From contig JACKBU010000006.1 of NCBI GenBank assembly GCA_020634395.1, positions 1 through 64,000 on the forward strand: 64,000 bases of DNA, given 5' to 3'. Position numbers and translations under genes: made by a program. Of this stretch, positions 52,751-62,591 are shown piece after piece; positions within the stretch are counted from its first letter, which is position 1, and each line of letters begins with the position of its first letter. A model generated the notes under the pieces. It was not told where the DNA came from. It saw only the letters and a program-made list of their open reading frames with translations, and searched no databases. The DNA comes from Ardenticatenaceae bacterium. Its GTDB lineage: Bacteria; Chloroflexota; Anaerolineae; Promineifilales; Promineifilaceae.

Positions 52751-55633
52751 ATGAGTCGTGACCCAAATGACATCCCCGAAGTATTTCGCCGCGCCATGCG
52801 AGATGCGGGATGGGATTACGGGACAGAAAGCGATGACGAAGGCCGGCCACCCTTTCCACCCCGGCCCGATCGTCCTACCCCGGCGCCAAGACCAAACCGC
52901 ACGCTTTGGATACTGGCGGCTATTTTCCTGCTAATTATTAGCTTCAACTGGATTGTCAACACCTATACCGACTGGTTGTGGTTCCGTGAAGTGGAGTACA
53001 CCAGCGTCTGGTTGACGCAGTTTGCCTGGCGAATAGCCTTGTTCCTCATCGGCCTGATCGTGGCCCTGGTGGTTTTGGGCGGCAACTGGGTACTGGCGCG
53101 CCGCCGGGCCATTCGCATCACGTCACCCCTCCAGCCGCAGCTACTAAAAATCTCCGGCGTGCGCTGGGTGATTGCCGGTTTTGCCGTTTTTCTGGCGCTG
53201 GGTTTCGCCTCCAGTCTGGCAGGACACTGGGAAGAATTTCTGCTCTTCATCCACCGCGTGCCGTTCGGCACCAACGATCCGATTTTTAACCAGGACGTCA
53301 GCTACTATCTGTTTGTGCTGCCTATCTTCCAACTGATTCAGGGATGGCTGGCCTCGCTGCTGTTCTTCACGCTGGTGGGTGTGGTGGCGCTGTATGCGGG
53401 CAACAGCCTGCCAGATATCCAACAGGGACGCTGGCGACCACAGAACATCCCGGAAATCCGCCGTCACGTAGCCCTGCTGTTGACCTTTTTACTGGCGCTC
53501 TGGGCCGTGGGTTATTGGTTCGACGTCTACCAATTGTTGTATTCGCCTGGCGGCGCTGTCTTTGGCGCCACTTATACGGATATGAATGCCACGTTGTGGG
53601 CGCTGCGTGCTCAAATGGTGCTGATGGCGCTGGCTGCTGTGGCCGCACTTTACACCTATTTCCGCTTCGACCTGCGCCCCCTGCTGGTGACGGGTGGTCT
53701 GTGGCTGGTGGTGACGATTTTGTTGGGCGGCCTGTATCCTGGACTGCTGCAGCGCTATGCTGTGGAACCGAACGAACTGGAACGGGAACGGCCGTATATC
53801 ACCAACAACATCACCTTTACCCGCCTGGCCTACGGCCTCGACGACGTCAACTCCCAACCGTTTAGCGACATTGCCATTCTCGACCAGTCTTTGGTGGGCG
53901 ACGCCAAAGCGGAAGCTATTCTACGCAACATCCGCCTGTGGGACTATCGCCCGCTGCATGACACCTATACCCAACTTCAGGCACTCCGTCCCTACTATCA
54001 ATTCGGTGAAATTGACATTGACCGGTACAAAATCAATGGGGAAACCCGCCAGGTTATGCTGGCCGCCCGTGAACTGAACAAGGCCAACTTGAGCAACCCC
54101 ACCTGGGTGAACCTGAACCTGGAGTTTACGCATGGTTTTGGCGTGGTGATGAACCCGGTTGATGAGGTGACACCCGAAGGGCAGCCAAACTTCTATATCA
54201 AGGATTTACCGCCGCAAAGCACCATCGAAGAAATTCAGGTGAGCCAGCCGGAAATCTATTACGGGGAATTGATGAGCGACGAGGTGTACGTCAACAACAC
54301 CCGGCCCAGTTTTAGCTATCCCAGCGGCAATGAGAACGTGGAAACCATCTACCAGGGCACGGGCGGCGTACCGCTGGACAACTTTGTCAAGCGCCTGGCG
54401 TTCGCCCTGCGTCTGACGGATACAAACGTGATTTTGAGTAATGAGATTGACAGCAATACGCGGGTGATGATGTACCGCCAAATCCGCGACAGAGTGGCTA
54501 AAATTGCGCCATTCCTGACGCTGGATGGGGACCCGTATATTGTGGTGGGCGAAGACGGCCGTCTCATCTGGCTCATGGACGCTTACACCAGCAGCAGCAA
54601 ATTCCCCTACGCGACCCCTACCGCCAGCGGCTTCAACTACATCCGCAACGCCGCCAAAATCACTGTCGATGCCTATGACGGCACCGTCAGGTTTTATATT
54701 GCCGACCCCAGCGATCCCATCATCGAAGCGTATAACGGCGCGTTCCCCGGCCTATTCCAACCGCTGTCTGCCATGCCGGAAGATTTACAGGCGCACATTC
54801 GCTACCCGGAAGGGTTGTTCCGCATTCAGACGCAGCAGTACCTCAAGTATCACATGACGGATCCGCGCGTCTTTTACAATCAGGAAGATTTGTGGGAGCT
54901 CCCATCGGAGATTTTTGATGCCAACGAGCAGTTAATGGAGCCGTATTATGTGACCATGCCGCTGCCGGGCGAGGTGCAGTCGGAATACCTGCTCATCCAG
55001 CCGCTGACGCCGGTGGGCAAACCGAACATGATTGCCTGGATGGCCGCGCGCAACGATGCGCCCAACTATGGCGATCTGGTGGTATACGAGCTGCCAAAAC
55101 AAGAGCTGGTGTTTGGACCGCTGCAAGTAGAAGGCCGTATCGACCAGGAACCGGAGATCTCGCAGCAGTTTTCGCTGTGGGACCAGCGCGGCTCGCGGGT
55201 AATTCGGGGCAATCTTCTGGTGATTCCCATCGGAGAAAGTTTCCTCTACGTGGAGCCGGTTTACCTGCTGTCCGATACCAGCGCCCTGCCGGAACTGAAG
55301 CGGGTCATCGTGGCGACCGATACGCGCATTGCCATGGACCTCACCTTGTCCGGTGCTTTGAACACGCTGTTGGTGGAAGAGCCGGGCCAGGTGGTGATTG
55401 AGGATGTGACGGGTGATGGCACGGACACGGCCGTTACCGGCACGCCAGAAGCGGCAGGAACGGCCGTAGCCGTACCGGCCAATGCCACCATCGATGACCT
55501 GATCCGCTCGGCCAACGACCATTACCTGGCCGCCGAAGCCGCACAGCGCGCCGGTGACTGGGCTACCTATGGCGAGGAAATCGACGCCTTACAGCTGAAT
55601 CTGCAACAGCTGATGCAGCTCACCGAACAGTAA
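52751..55633 (+). CDS. UPF0182-family large membrane protein
   Basis: From the ATG at 52751 (GGAG 7 bases upstream) the protein has 960 residues. A soluble acidic/Pro start (about 1-50) precedes seven membrane helices (about 52-320) and a long extracytoplasmic domain. Family marks include FQLIQGWLASLLFFTLVG, ERPYITNNITFTRLAYGLDD, YQLLYSP and PLYVEP-like SFLYVEPVYL. UPF0182 proteins are widespread in Gram-positive bacteria, Chloroflexota and cyanobacteria with no known function. The Thr/Ala-rich stretch DTAVTGTPEAAGTAVAVPA near the C-terminus holds two ACGGCCGT copies. It follows the transglutaminase gene by 97 bases. Confidence 0.88.
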   Translation: MSRDPNDIPEVFRRAMRDAGWDYGTESDDEGRPPFPPRPDRPTPAPRPNRTLWILAAIFLLIISFNWIVNTYTDWLWFREVEYTSVWLTQFAWRIALFLIGLIVALVVLGGNWVLARRRAIRITSPLQPQLLKISGVRWVIAGFAVFLALGFASSLAGHWEEFLLFIHRVPFGTNDPIFNQDVSYYLFVLPIFQLIQGWLASLLFFTLVGVVALYAGNSLPDIQQGRWRPQNIPEIRRHVALLLTFLLALWAVGYWFDVYQLLYSPGGAVFGATYTDMNATLWALRAQMVLMALAAVAALYTYFRFDLRPLLVTGGLWLVVTILLGGLYPGLLQRYAVEPNELERERPYITNNITFTRLAYGLDDVNSQPFSDIAILDQSLVGDAKAEAILRNIRLWDYRPLHDTYTQLQALRPYYQFGEIDIDRYKINGETRQVMLAARELNKANLSNPTWVNLNLEFTHGFGVVMNPVDEVTPEGQPNFYIKDLPPQSTIEEIQVSQPEIYYGELMSDEVYVNNTRPSFSYPSGNENVETIYQGTGGVPLDNFVKRLAFALRLTDTNVILSNEIDSNTRVMMYRQIRDRVAKIAPFLTLDGDPYIVVGEDGRLIWLMDAYTSSSKFPYATPTASGFNYIRNAAKITVDAYDGTVRFYIADPSDPIIEAYNGAFPGLFQPLSAMPEDLQAHIRYPEGLFRIQTQQYLKYHMTDPRVFYNQEDLWELPSEIFDANEQLMEPYYVTMPLPGEVQSEYLLIQPLTPVGKPNMIAWMAARNDAPNYGDLVVYELPKQELVFGPLQVEGRIDQEPEISQQFSLWDQRGSRVIRGNLLVIPIGESFLYVEPVYLLSDTSALPELKRVIVATDTRIAMDLTLSGALNTLLVEEPGQVVIEDVTGDGTDTAVTGTPEAAGTAVAVPANATIDDLIRSANDHYLAAEAAQRAGDWATYGEEIDALQLNLQQLMQLTEQ

Positions 55634-55656
55634 ACGACTCATCGCTATAACATTAC

Positions 55657-55695
55657 AAAAAGACGCCAGGTGATAAACTTCCTGGCGTCTTTTTC
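55657..55695 (+). terminator. Intrinsic terminator after the UPF0182 gene
   Basis: A 14-base perfect stem (AAAAAGACGCCAGG with CCTGGCGTCTTTTT) followed by more T. The A-run on the other side makes it two-way, also serving the YjbQ gene coming from the right. Confidence 0.88.
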
Positions 55696-55810
55696 TTTCT
55701 GCACGATATGCCGTTTCCATTACTTTTTGGGCTTTGTTAGCCAGCCTGCTCTTTATGTCCTGGCGTCTGCGGCAAGAAAAGAAGAAGCCGGCCTGACCGC
55801 AAGACGGCCG

Positions 55811-56230
55811 TTATTCGCCGATGATTTGCAAAACGAGTTCACGGCGGCGCGGGCGGTTGTCGAAGTCGATGAAGATGATCTGCTGCCAGGTACCCAGGGT
55901 AAGACGGCCGTCAACAAACGGCACGCACAACGACGGACCCAACAGCGCCGCCCGCACATGGCTGTGTCCATTGCCATCACCCCAGCGGGCATTGTGGGCA
56001 TAATCCCGCGTCGGGTCCACAATTTCATCAAACAGGCGCCGCAAATCGTGCAAACAGCCAGATTCATACTCAATTGTCGTCACGCTGCTTGTCGCCGAGG
56101 GTGAAAAAAGAGTGACGGTTCCCTGGCGCAAACCCGACTGCTGCACGGCCATTACTACTTCGTTGGTAATGTCCAGAATGTCCCCGTTGCCCTTCGTAGG
56201 AAACTGAATTTTATCGGTCGTTACAGTCAT
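55811..56230 (-). CDS. YjbQ/UPF0047 family protein
   Basis: The 139-residue protein is a complete UPF0047 fold, with GDILDITNEVVMAVQQSGLR near the start and the conserved Ser/Thr/Glu patch (SATSSVTTIEYESGCLHDLR). NARWGDGNGHSHVRAALLGP carries the His residues of the presumed active site, with TWQQIIFIDFDNRPRRRE at the end. Some members show weak thiamine-phosphate synthase activity; the true role is open. An excellent AGGAGG site lies 6 bases before the ATG. It is alone and converges on the UPF0182 terminator. Confidence 0.92.
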   Translation of the reverse strand: MTVTTDKIQFPTKGNGDILDITNEVVMAVQQSGLRQGTVTLFSPSATSSVTTIEYESGCLHDLRRLFDEIVDPTRDYAHNARWGDGNGHSHVRAALLGPSLCVPFVDGRLTLGTWQQIIFIDFDNRPRRRELVLQIIGE

Positions 56231-56452
56231 CAAAACCTCCTGCCCACATTATCACCTGCCTGCCCAGACCTGACAATGCAAAGGTGACATGTTACCTTTT
56301 TTAGCGTGACATACCTCACTTTGCGCAGCCAGGGTCACAATCTACTATATTGTCTCAGTTGGCACTGCGTCAATTCGTTATCTGTGGGGAGCCGGTTAGC
56401 GACTTTTACGGCCGTTCGCTTGCAAGCTCGCCACGTCTTAGGAGGCATTCTT

Positions 56453-57838
56453 ATGGATGTATTGAACCTGGCTCGGTTGCAATTTGCCGTAACCACTGTC
56501 TACCACTTCTTTTTTGTTCCGCTCACCCTGGGGCTCTCCATCATCGTCGCCCTGATGCAGACTTTGTACGTCCGCACCAATCGGGAAGTGTACAAAGACA
56601 TGACAAAATTCTGGGGCAAGCTGTTCGTCATCAATTTTGCCATGGGCGTCGTTACCGGCATCGTGCAAGAATTTCAATTCGGCATGAACTGGTCCGAATA
56701 CTCCCGTTTTGTAGGCGATATTTTTGGCGCGCCGCTGGCCATCGAAGCGCTGCTGGCGTTTTTCCTGGAATCCACGTTCCTGGGTTTATGGATTTTCGGC
56801 TGGGATAAGCTGTCGAAACGGGTGCATTTGTTGTCTATCTGGTTAGTAGCCATCGCCTCTAACCTCTCGGCGCTGTGGATTCTGATTGCCAACTCGTTTA
56901 TGCAGCAGCCGGTGGGGTATGAAATCGTAAACGGCCGTGCCCAGATGACCGATTTCTTCGCCGTCGTCTTCAACCCCAACATCTGGACCCAATTCCCTCA
57001 CGTCATCGCCAGCGGGCTGGCGACCGCCGCCTTCTTCATCCTGGGCATCAGCACCTATCACCTGCTACGGCCGTCGCAGGATAACGCCGTCTTTCAACGC
57101 TCTTTCCAGATTGCCGCCATCGTTGGCATTCTGGGCACCGTCGGCGTTATCATGAGCGGCCACAGCCAGATGCAACACCTCGTTACCAGCCAGCCGATGA
57201 AAGTGGCCGCCTCCGAAGCCCTGTGGAATACCGAAGACCCGGCCGGGCTCTCCGTGCTGACAATCGGCAACTTGCAGGGGGAAGAGGTTTTCTCCATTCG
57301 CATTCCCAACCTGCTCAGCCTGCTGGCCCTGGACCAGCTGCAGGGCACTGTGCGCGGCCTGAACGATTTGCAGGCCGAATACGAGCAAACCTATGGCCCC
57401 GGCGATTACACGCCGCCCGTCTTCATCACCTACTGGAGTTTCCGAGGCATGGTCGGCGCCGGCATCCTCATGCTGGTGGCCAACATCTACGCGCTGCTGT
57501 TGGTCATGGGGGAGCAGTTGGGCGACAAACCGAAGTTTTTGCGCTTCTTCATCTGGTTCATTCCCCTGCCCTACATCGCCAACACCACCGGCTGGCTGAT
57601 GACCGAATTCGGCCGTTTTCCCTGGATTGTCTACGGCTTGATGAAGCTCGATGAGGGTGTTTCGATCAGTGTTTCCATCGGGATGGTAGCCCTCAGCCTG
57701 GTGGGCTTCACGCTCATTTATGCGGCTCTGATTGCGGCCAACATTTACCTGATGGTCAAGTTTGCCCGCGGCTCCGGTACGGCCGTGCAAGACGAAGCGT
57801 CGACAGCGCAAACGGCCGTGTCCCTGATTGGCGACTAA
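56453..57838 (+). CDS. cydA: Cytochrome bd quinol oxidase subunit I
   Basis: The 461-residue membrane subunit carries haems b558, b595 and d and oxidises quinol with O2. LARLQFAVTTVYHFFFVPLT gives the first helix with its haem His (about residue 18). GIVQEFQFGMNWSEYSRFVG and MSGHSQMQHLVTSQPMKVAA are family boxes. GLMTEFGRFPWIVYG-like sequence (WLMTEFGRFPWIVYGLMKLD) closes the Q-loop side. It is the short-Q-loop form, shorter than the E. coli subunit. AGGAGG lies 8 bases before the chosen ATG. First gene of cydA-cydB-cydDC. Confidence 0.95.
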   Translation: MDVLNLARLQFAVTTVYHFFFVPLTLGLSIIVALMQTLYVRTNREVYKDMTKFWGKLFVINFAMGVVTGIVQEFQFGMNWSEYSRFVGDIFGAPLAIEALLAFFLESTFLGLWIFGWDKLSKRVHLLSIWLVAIASNLSALWILIANSFMQQPVGYEIVNGRAQMTDFFAVVFNPNIWTQFPHVIASGLATAAFFILGISTYHLLRPSQDNAVFQRSFQIAAIVGILGTVGVIMSGHSQMQHLVTSQPMKVAASEALWNTEDPAGLSVLTIGNLQGEEVFSIRIPNLLSLLALDQLQGTVRGLNDLQAEYEQTYGPGDYTPPVFITYWSFRGMVGAGILMLVANIYALLLVMGEQLGDKPKFLRFFIWFIPLPYIANTTGWLMTEFGRFPWIVYGLMKLDEGVSISVSIGMVALSLVGFTLIYAALIAANIYLMVKFARGSGTAVQDEASTAQTAVSLIGD

Positions 57839-57852
57839 AAGCGAGGTATCTC

Positions 57853-58866
57853 ATGGATTTAAACATTGTCTGGTTTGTACTCATCGCCGTCCTCTACATC
57901 GGCTTCTTTTTGCTCGAAGGTTTTGACTTTGGCGTCGGCATCCTGCTGCCCTTCCTGGGCAAAGACGACAAAACCCGCCGCATGATGATCAATACCATCG
58001 GGCCGCACTGGGATGGCAACGAAGTGTGGCTGCTCACAGCCGGCGGCGCGACTTTTGCCGCTTTCCCCAACTGGTACGCCACCATGTTCAGCGCCTTCTA
58101 CATTGCCCTGTTCCTGCTGCTGCTCACGCTGATCGTGCGCGGCGTGGCTTTTGAGTTCCGCAGCAAAGACGTCCACCCACGCTGGCGCGCCGTCTGGGAT
58201 TGGAGCATCTTCGTGGGCAGCCTGGTGCCGCCGCTGCTGCTGGGTGTCGCTTTCGCCAACATGATGCGCGGCATGCCCATCGACGCCACCATGACCTACA
58301 CCGGCGGCTTCTTTAACCTGCTCAATCCCTACGCGCTGGTCACCGGCCTGATGGCCGTCGGCCTGTGCGTGCTGCACGGCGCGATCTTCCTCTCCCTGAA
58401 GACCACAGGGGCGCTGCACGAAGCCAGCCGCAAAGCGGCCTGGCGCAGTTGGCCTGTAGCCGTGGTGCTGGTTATTCTGGCAACCATTGGCACGTACCTT
58501 TCCACCAACGTTGTGTCGCACCTGGGTATTAACCCCGGCATTGAACCCATCGCCGGCTTTGTCACCTTGCTGGTGGCCGGGTACTTCATCCGCAAGAAGC
58601 AAGACGCCTGGGCGTTTGTCATGACCGGCCTCACCATCGCCCTGACGGTGGTCACCGCCTTCATGATTTTGTTTCCCCAGGTCATGGTCTCCAGCACCGA
58701 TCCGGCCTACAGCCTGACCATCTACAACGCCGCATCCAGCCCCTACACGCTGCGCGTCATGACGATTGTGGCCCTGATCTTTGTGCCCATCGTTTTGGGC
58801 TACCAGATCTGGAGCTTCTGGGTCTTCCGGGAACGCATCACGGAAGAGAGCGTGCTGGAGTATTAG
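57853..58866 (+). CDS. cydB: Cytochrome bd quinol oxidase subunit II
   Basis: The 337-residue protein has eight membrane helices and opens MDLNIVWFVLIAVLYIGFFL then LEGFDFGVGIL, the CydB signature. GPHWDGNEVWLLTAGGATFA is the second conserved box. It pairs with CydA 14 bases upstream, with a GAGG ribosome site between them. The end (GYQIWSFWVFRERITEESVL) is normal, so the subunit looks intact. Confidence 0.95.
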   Translation: MDLNIVWFVLIAVLYIGFFLLEGFDFGVGILLPFLGKDDKTRRMMINTIGPHWDGNEVWLLTAGGATFAAFPNWYATMFSAFYIALFLLLLTLIVRGVAFEFRSKDVHPRWRAVWDWSIFVGSLVPPLLLGVAFANMMRGMPIDATMTYTGGFFNLLNPYALVTGLMAVGLCVLHGAIFLSLKTTGALHEASRKAAWRSWPVAVVLVILATIGTYLSTNVVSHLGINPGIEPIAGFVTLLVAGYFIRKKQDAWAFVMTGLTIALTVVTAFMILFPQVMVSSTDPAYSLTIYNAASSPYTLRVMTIVALIFVPIVLGYQIWSFWVFRERITEESVLEY

Positions 58867-58940
58867 AGATAGAGTGCAGAGAATAGAGATAGAGGAGGAT
58901 TTTATACTTCTCTATCTCTATCTCCCGCCTCTATCTTTCC
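58866..58940. repeat. Word-repeat palindrome between cydB and cydDC
   Basis: GATAGAG and AGAATAGAGATAGAGG words on one side, TCTCTATCTCTATCTCCCG on the other, forming an imperfect hairpin in the only gap of the cyd operon. Confidence 0.7.
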
Positions 58941-58943
58941 GCC

Positions 58944-61900
58944 ATGTTTGACCGGCGATTGTGGCAGGAGGCGCGACACGGCCGTTCCTTTCCTCTTCTC
59001 CTCCTGACCATCCTCCTCAGCAGTCTGGGCGGCGCGGCCACCGTGCTGCAGGCCTACTGGCTCAGTCAAATCGTCGCCCGCGTTTTCCTCGGTGGTGAAA
59101 ATTTAGCCGATGTGCAGCGGGCCGTTACCTGGCTGGTAACGGCCGTTCTCTTTCGCGCCGCCCTGGCCTGGGGACGCGAACTCAGCGCCAACCACCTGGC
59201 CATCGGCCTCAAAATCGACCTGCGCGACCGGCTGTTTGCCCACCTGCTCGACCTCGGCCCCACCTTTACGCAAAACGAACAGACGGGGGAGTTAACGGCC
59301 GTTCTCACCCACGCCCTGGATACCCTCGAAGCCTACTTCAGCCAATACCTGCCCCAGCTATTCGTCGCCGCCCTCATCCCGCTGACCATTCTGTTTGTCA
59401 TTTTCCCTGTTGATTGGGTGACCGGGCTGGTGCTGCTGCTGACGGCCCCGCTCATGCCGCTGTTCATGGTGCTCATCGGCCGCTACGCGGAGGCGCTGAC
59501 GCAGCGGCAGTGGGGCTTGCTCAGCCGCATGAGCGCCCACTTTCTGGACGTGCTGCAAGGGCTGACCACGCTGAAGCAGTTGGGCCAGAGCCGGAATCAG
59601 GCCGCCAACATCGCCGCCATCACCGACCGCTTCCGCCGCACCACGCTGGACGTGCTGCGGGTAGCTTTTCTGTCGGCGCTGGTGCTGGAACTGCTTTCTA
59701 CCATCAGCGTGGCGATTATTGCCGTGTCGCTGGGGCTGCGGCTGCTGGACGGCCGTTTCGCCTTCGGCACCGCCTTCTTCATCCTCATCCTGGCCCCGGA
59801 GTTTTACCTGCCCCTGCGCCAGCTCGGCCAACGCTTCCATGCGGGCATGGATGGGGTGGCCGCCGCCAACCGCATCTTCGCCTTGCTGGCGGAGAACCCA
59901 TCCCTTAGCCCGGTAGGAAATGGGACGCGGATTTTCACGGATGGGACGGATGAAAACGGATTTTTGTCGGTGCGCTTTGAAAATGTCACCGTGCGTTATG
60001 CCGGACGCAGCCAGCCGGCCCTGCAAGACGTGAGCCTGGCGCTGCCGCCCGGCCAGACCACCGCTCTGGTGGGGGAAACCGGGGCGGGTAAATCGACCAT
60101 CGCCCATCTGCTGCTGGGTTTTGTGCAGCCGGCGGCCGGACATATCTGGCTGGGGGAAACGCGGCTGGAGGCGGTGGATACGGCCGTTCTCCGCCGCCAC
60201 ATCGCCTGGGTGCCCCAGCAGCCCTATCTCTTCGACGACACCATCGCCAACAACATCCGGCTGGCCCGCCCGGAAGCCGATCTGGAGGCCGTGCAAAACG
60301 CCGCCCGCCGCGCCCAACTCCACGATTTTGTGCAAAGCCTGCCCCAAGGCTACGAGACGCGCATCGGCGAACGGGGCGCGCGGCTCAGCGGCGGGCAGGC
60401 GCAGCGGCTGGCTCTGGCCCGCGCCTTCCTGCAAGACGCGCCGCTGCTCATTCTGGACGAACCCACCGCCCACCTGGACCCGGCCACCGAAAGCCAGATC
60501 CAGGCCGCCATCGAAGCCCTCACCGCCGGGCGCACCACCCTCATCATCGCCCACCGCCCCAATACCATCCGCCACGCGGACCAGATTATTCGGTTGGCAA
60601 ACGGCCGTGTGGTGGAACGAGGAACGGGGAACGGAAAACGAGGAACGCGGAACGAGGAACGAGGAACGCAGAGTGCGGAATCACCCCCTCACCCTGTCAC
60701 CTTGTCACCCCCTCACCCCCACACCCCCACACCCCCACACCCGCTCATCCCCCTCCTCGCCTTCCTGCGGCCCCACGCCGGCTGGGTGGCCCTGGCCGTT
60801 TTGCTGGGGGCGCTGACGGTGGGCAGCAGCGTGGCCCTGCTGGCGACTTCGGCCTACCTGATCAGCGCCGCCGCCTTACGGCCGTCCATCGCCGACCTGA
60901 GCGTGGCGATTGTGGGCGTGCGCTTCTTTGGCCTGAGCCGGGGGATTTTCCGCTACCTGGAGCGGCTGGCGGCCCACAACACCACCTTCCGCGTGCTGGC
61001 CCGCATTCGCGTCTGGTTTTACGAGGCCATCGAGCCGCTGGCTCCGGCCCGCCTGCAAACCGTGCGCAGCGGCGATTTGCTCAGCCGCATCGTGGCCGAC
61101 GTGGAGACGCTGCAAGATTTTTACGTGCGGGCGGTGGGTCCGCCGCTGGTGGCGGTGGTGGTCACGGCCGTTATCACCTTCATCATTGCCGCCTTCCAAC
61201 CCGGACTGGCCCTGGCCCTGCTGGGCGGCCTGCTCCTGGCCGGCGCGGGCGTGCCCTGGCTCAGTTACCGGCTCAGCCGCGCCGCCAATCAGACGGCCGT
61301 GCCCCAACGCGCCGATCTGCAAACCAGCCTCATCGACGGCCTGCAAGGGCTGCCCGACTTGCAAGCCTGCGGCCAGGACCGGGCCTGGGCGGGCAAAATC
61401 CACAGCCAGGGCGCGGCGCTGGCCCGCAGCGAAAGCCGCCTGGCCCACGTCAGCGGCCTGCAGGCCGGGCTGCTGGAACTGCTCGCCCAGGGCACGATGG
61501 CCGCGATGGTTGTCCTGGCCGTGCCGCTGGTCAGCGGCGGGCAGGTGGCTGGCGTCTATCTGGCGGCGCTGGCTTTAGCGGCCGTCGCCAGCTTCGAGGC
61601 CGTGCAGCCGCTGGCCCAGGCTGCCCAATCGTTGGAAGCCAGCCTCGCCGCCGCCGGCCGCCTCTTCACCCTGGCCGCCGCCCCACCCCCCATCCAACCC
61701 AACCAACCAACCAACCAACCAACCATCCATCCAACCAACCAACCATCCATCCATCCATCCAACTCCCCACCCCACCTCTCCCTCCACCACGTTTCTTTTC
61801 GCTACGACACGGCCGTTCTCCCCACCTTCCACGACGTCAGCCTGGATCTGCCGCCCGGCCGGCGGCTGGCCGTGGTCGGGCCGAGCGGCGCGGGCAAAAG

Positions 61901-62495
61901 CACGCTGGTGAACCTGCTGCTGCGCTTTTGGGAGTACGACGGCGGGGAGATGCGGCTGAACGGCCGTCCCCTGCCCGATTATGACCCGGAAGCCGTGCGT
62001 GCCTGCTTCGGCGTCATCCCGCAGCAGCCGTACCTGTTCAACGCCTCCATCCGCGACAATTTGCGGCTGGCCAAGCCGCAGGCCGGCCAGGCGGCCATCG
62101 AAGAAGCCGCCCGCCAGGCCCACCTGCATGAGTTCATCGCCGGGCTGCCGCAGGGGTATGAGACGGCCGTCGGCGCCCTGGGTATGAATCTGAGCGGCGG
62201 CGAGCGGCGGCGGCTGGCCATCGCCCGCGCCCTGCTGAAGGATGCGCCGGTGCTGCTGCTGGATGAGCCGACCGCCGGCCTGGACCCATTGACGGAAACG
62301 GCCGTCCTGGATACCATCTTCCAGCTTTCCGCCGGGCGCAGCCTGCTGCTGATCACCCACCGGCTGGTCGGGCTGGAGGCGATGGACGAGATTCTGGTGT
62401 TGGACGGCGGGCGCGTGGTGGAAAACGGCCGTCACGCCCAACTCCTGGCGCAGCAGGGTCTGTACGCCACCCTGTGGCAGCAGCAAATGGCCTGA
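58944..62495 (+). CDS. cydDC: Fused CydD-CydC thiol-exporter ABC transporter
   Basis: The 1183-residue protein joins the two halves of the heterodimeric exporter that moves glutathione/cysteine and is needed to mature cytochrome bd. Each half has six membrane helices and an ATPase. Half 1 (1-555) has GETGAGKST, ARLSGGQAQRLALARA and LLILDEPTAHLD. Half 2 (about 595-1183) has GPSGAGKST, MNLSGGERRRLAIARALLKD and LLLDEPTAGLD. Both ATPases look active. E. coli uses two genes. The join (about 557-595; GTGNGKRGTRNEERG, then Pro/His/Thr) and a second stretch near 913-945 (QPNQPTNQPTIHP) are word-repeat islands in frame. No clear ribosome site precedes the ATG, as the cydB-cydDC gap is itself such an island. 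Confidence 0.93.
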   Translation: MFDRRLWQEARHGRSFPLLLLTILLSSLGGAATVLQAYWLSQIVARVFLGGENLADVQRAVTWLVTAVLFRAALAWGRELSANHLAIGLKIDLRDRLFAHLLDLGPTFTQNEQTGELTAVLTHALDTLEAYFSQYLPQLFVAALIPLTILFVIFPVDWVTGLVLLLTAPLMPLFMVLIGRYAEALTQRQWGLLSRMSAHFLDVLQGLTTLKQLGQSRNQAANIAAITDRFRRTTLDVLRVAFLSALVLELLSTISVAIIAVSLGLRLLDGRFAFGTAFFILILAPEFYLPLRQLGQRFHAGMDGVAAANRIFALLAENPSLSPVGNGTRIFTDGTDENGFLSVRFENVTVRYAGRSQPALQDVSLALPPGQTTALVGETGAGKSTIAHLLLGFVQPAAGHIWLGETRLEAVDTAVLRRHIAWVPQQPYLFDDTIANNIRLARPEADLEAVQNAARRAQLHDFVQSLPQGYETRIGERGARLSGGQAQRLALARAFLQDAPLLILDEPTAHLDPATESQIQAAIEALTAGRTTLIIAHRPNTIRHADQIIRLANGRVVERGTGNGKRGTRNEERGTQSAESPPHPVTLSPPHPHTPTPPHPLIPLLAFLRPHAGWVALAVLLGALTVGSSVALLATSAYLISAAALRPSIADLSVAIVGVRFFGLSRGIFRYLERLAAHNTTFRVLARIRVWFYEAIEPLAPARLQTVRSGDLLSRIVADVETLQDFYVRAVGPPLVAVVVTAVITFIIAAFQPGLALALLGGLLLAGAGVPWLSYRLSRAANQTAVPQRADLQTSLIDGLQGLPDLQACGQDRAWAGKIHSQGAALARSESRLAHVSGLQAGLLELLAQGTMAAMVVLAVPLVSGGQVAGVYLAALALAAVASFEAVQPLAQAAQSLEASLAAAGRLFTLAAAPPPIQPNQPTNQPTIHPTNQPSIHPSNSPPHLSLHHVSFRYDTAVLPTFHDVSLDLPPGRRLAVVGPSGAGKSTLVNLLLRFWEYDGGEMRLNGRPLPDYDPEAVRACFGVIPQQPYLFNASIRDNLRLAKPQAGQAAIEEAARQAHLHEFIAGLPQGYETAVGALGMNLSGGERRRLAIARALLKDAPVLLLDEPTAGLDPLTETAVLDTIFQLSAGRSLLLITHRLVGLEAMDEILVLDGGRVVENGRHAQLLAQQGLYATLWQQQMA
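60613..60742. repeat. Word-repeat island at the CydD-CydC join
   Basis: Repeats of GGAACGAGGAACG and then CACCCCCACACCC in frame, encoding the low-complexity link between the two exporter halves. Confidence 0.7.
61682..61778. repeat. CCAA/CCAT word-repeat island in the CydC half
   Basis: Runs of AACC and ATCC tetranucleotides give a Gln/Pro/Thr/His stretch before the second ATPase domain, with the frame kept. Confidence 0.75.
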
Positions 62496-62591
62496 TCGCC
62501 TGCTGGCAGGCCCATCACCCACGCGCTCCCTTTCTGGATCACGCTCTCAACACAGCCGCAGCCCATCCCCAAACCATTATCTGGCGTCCAT

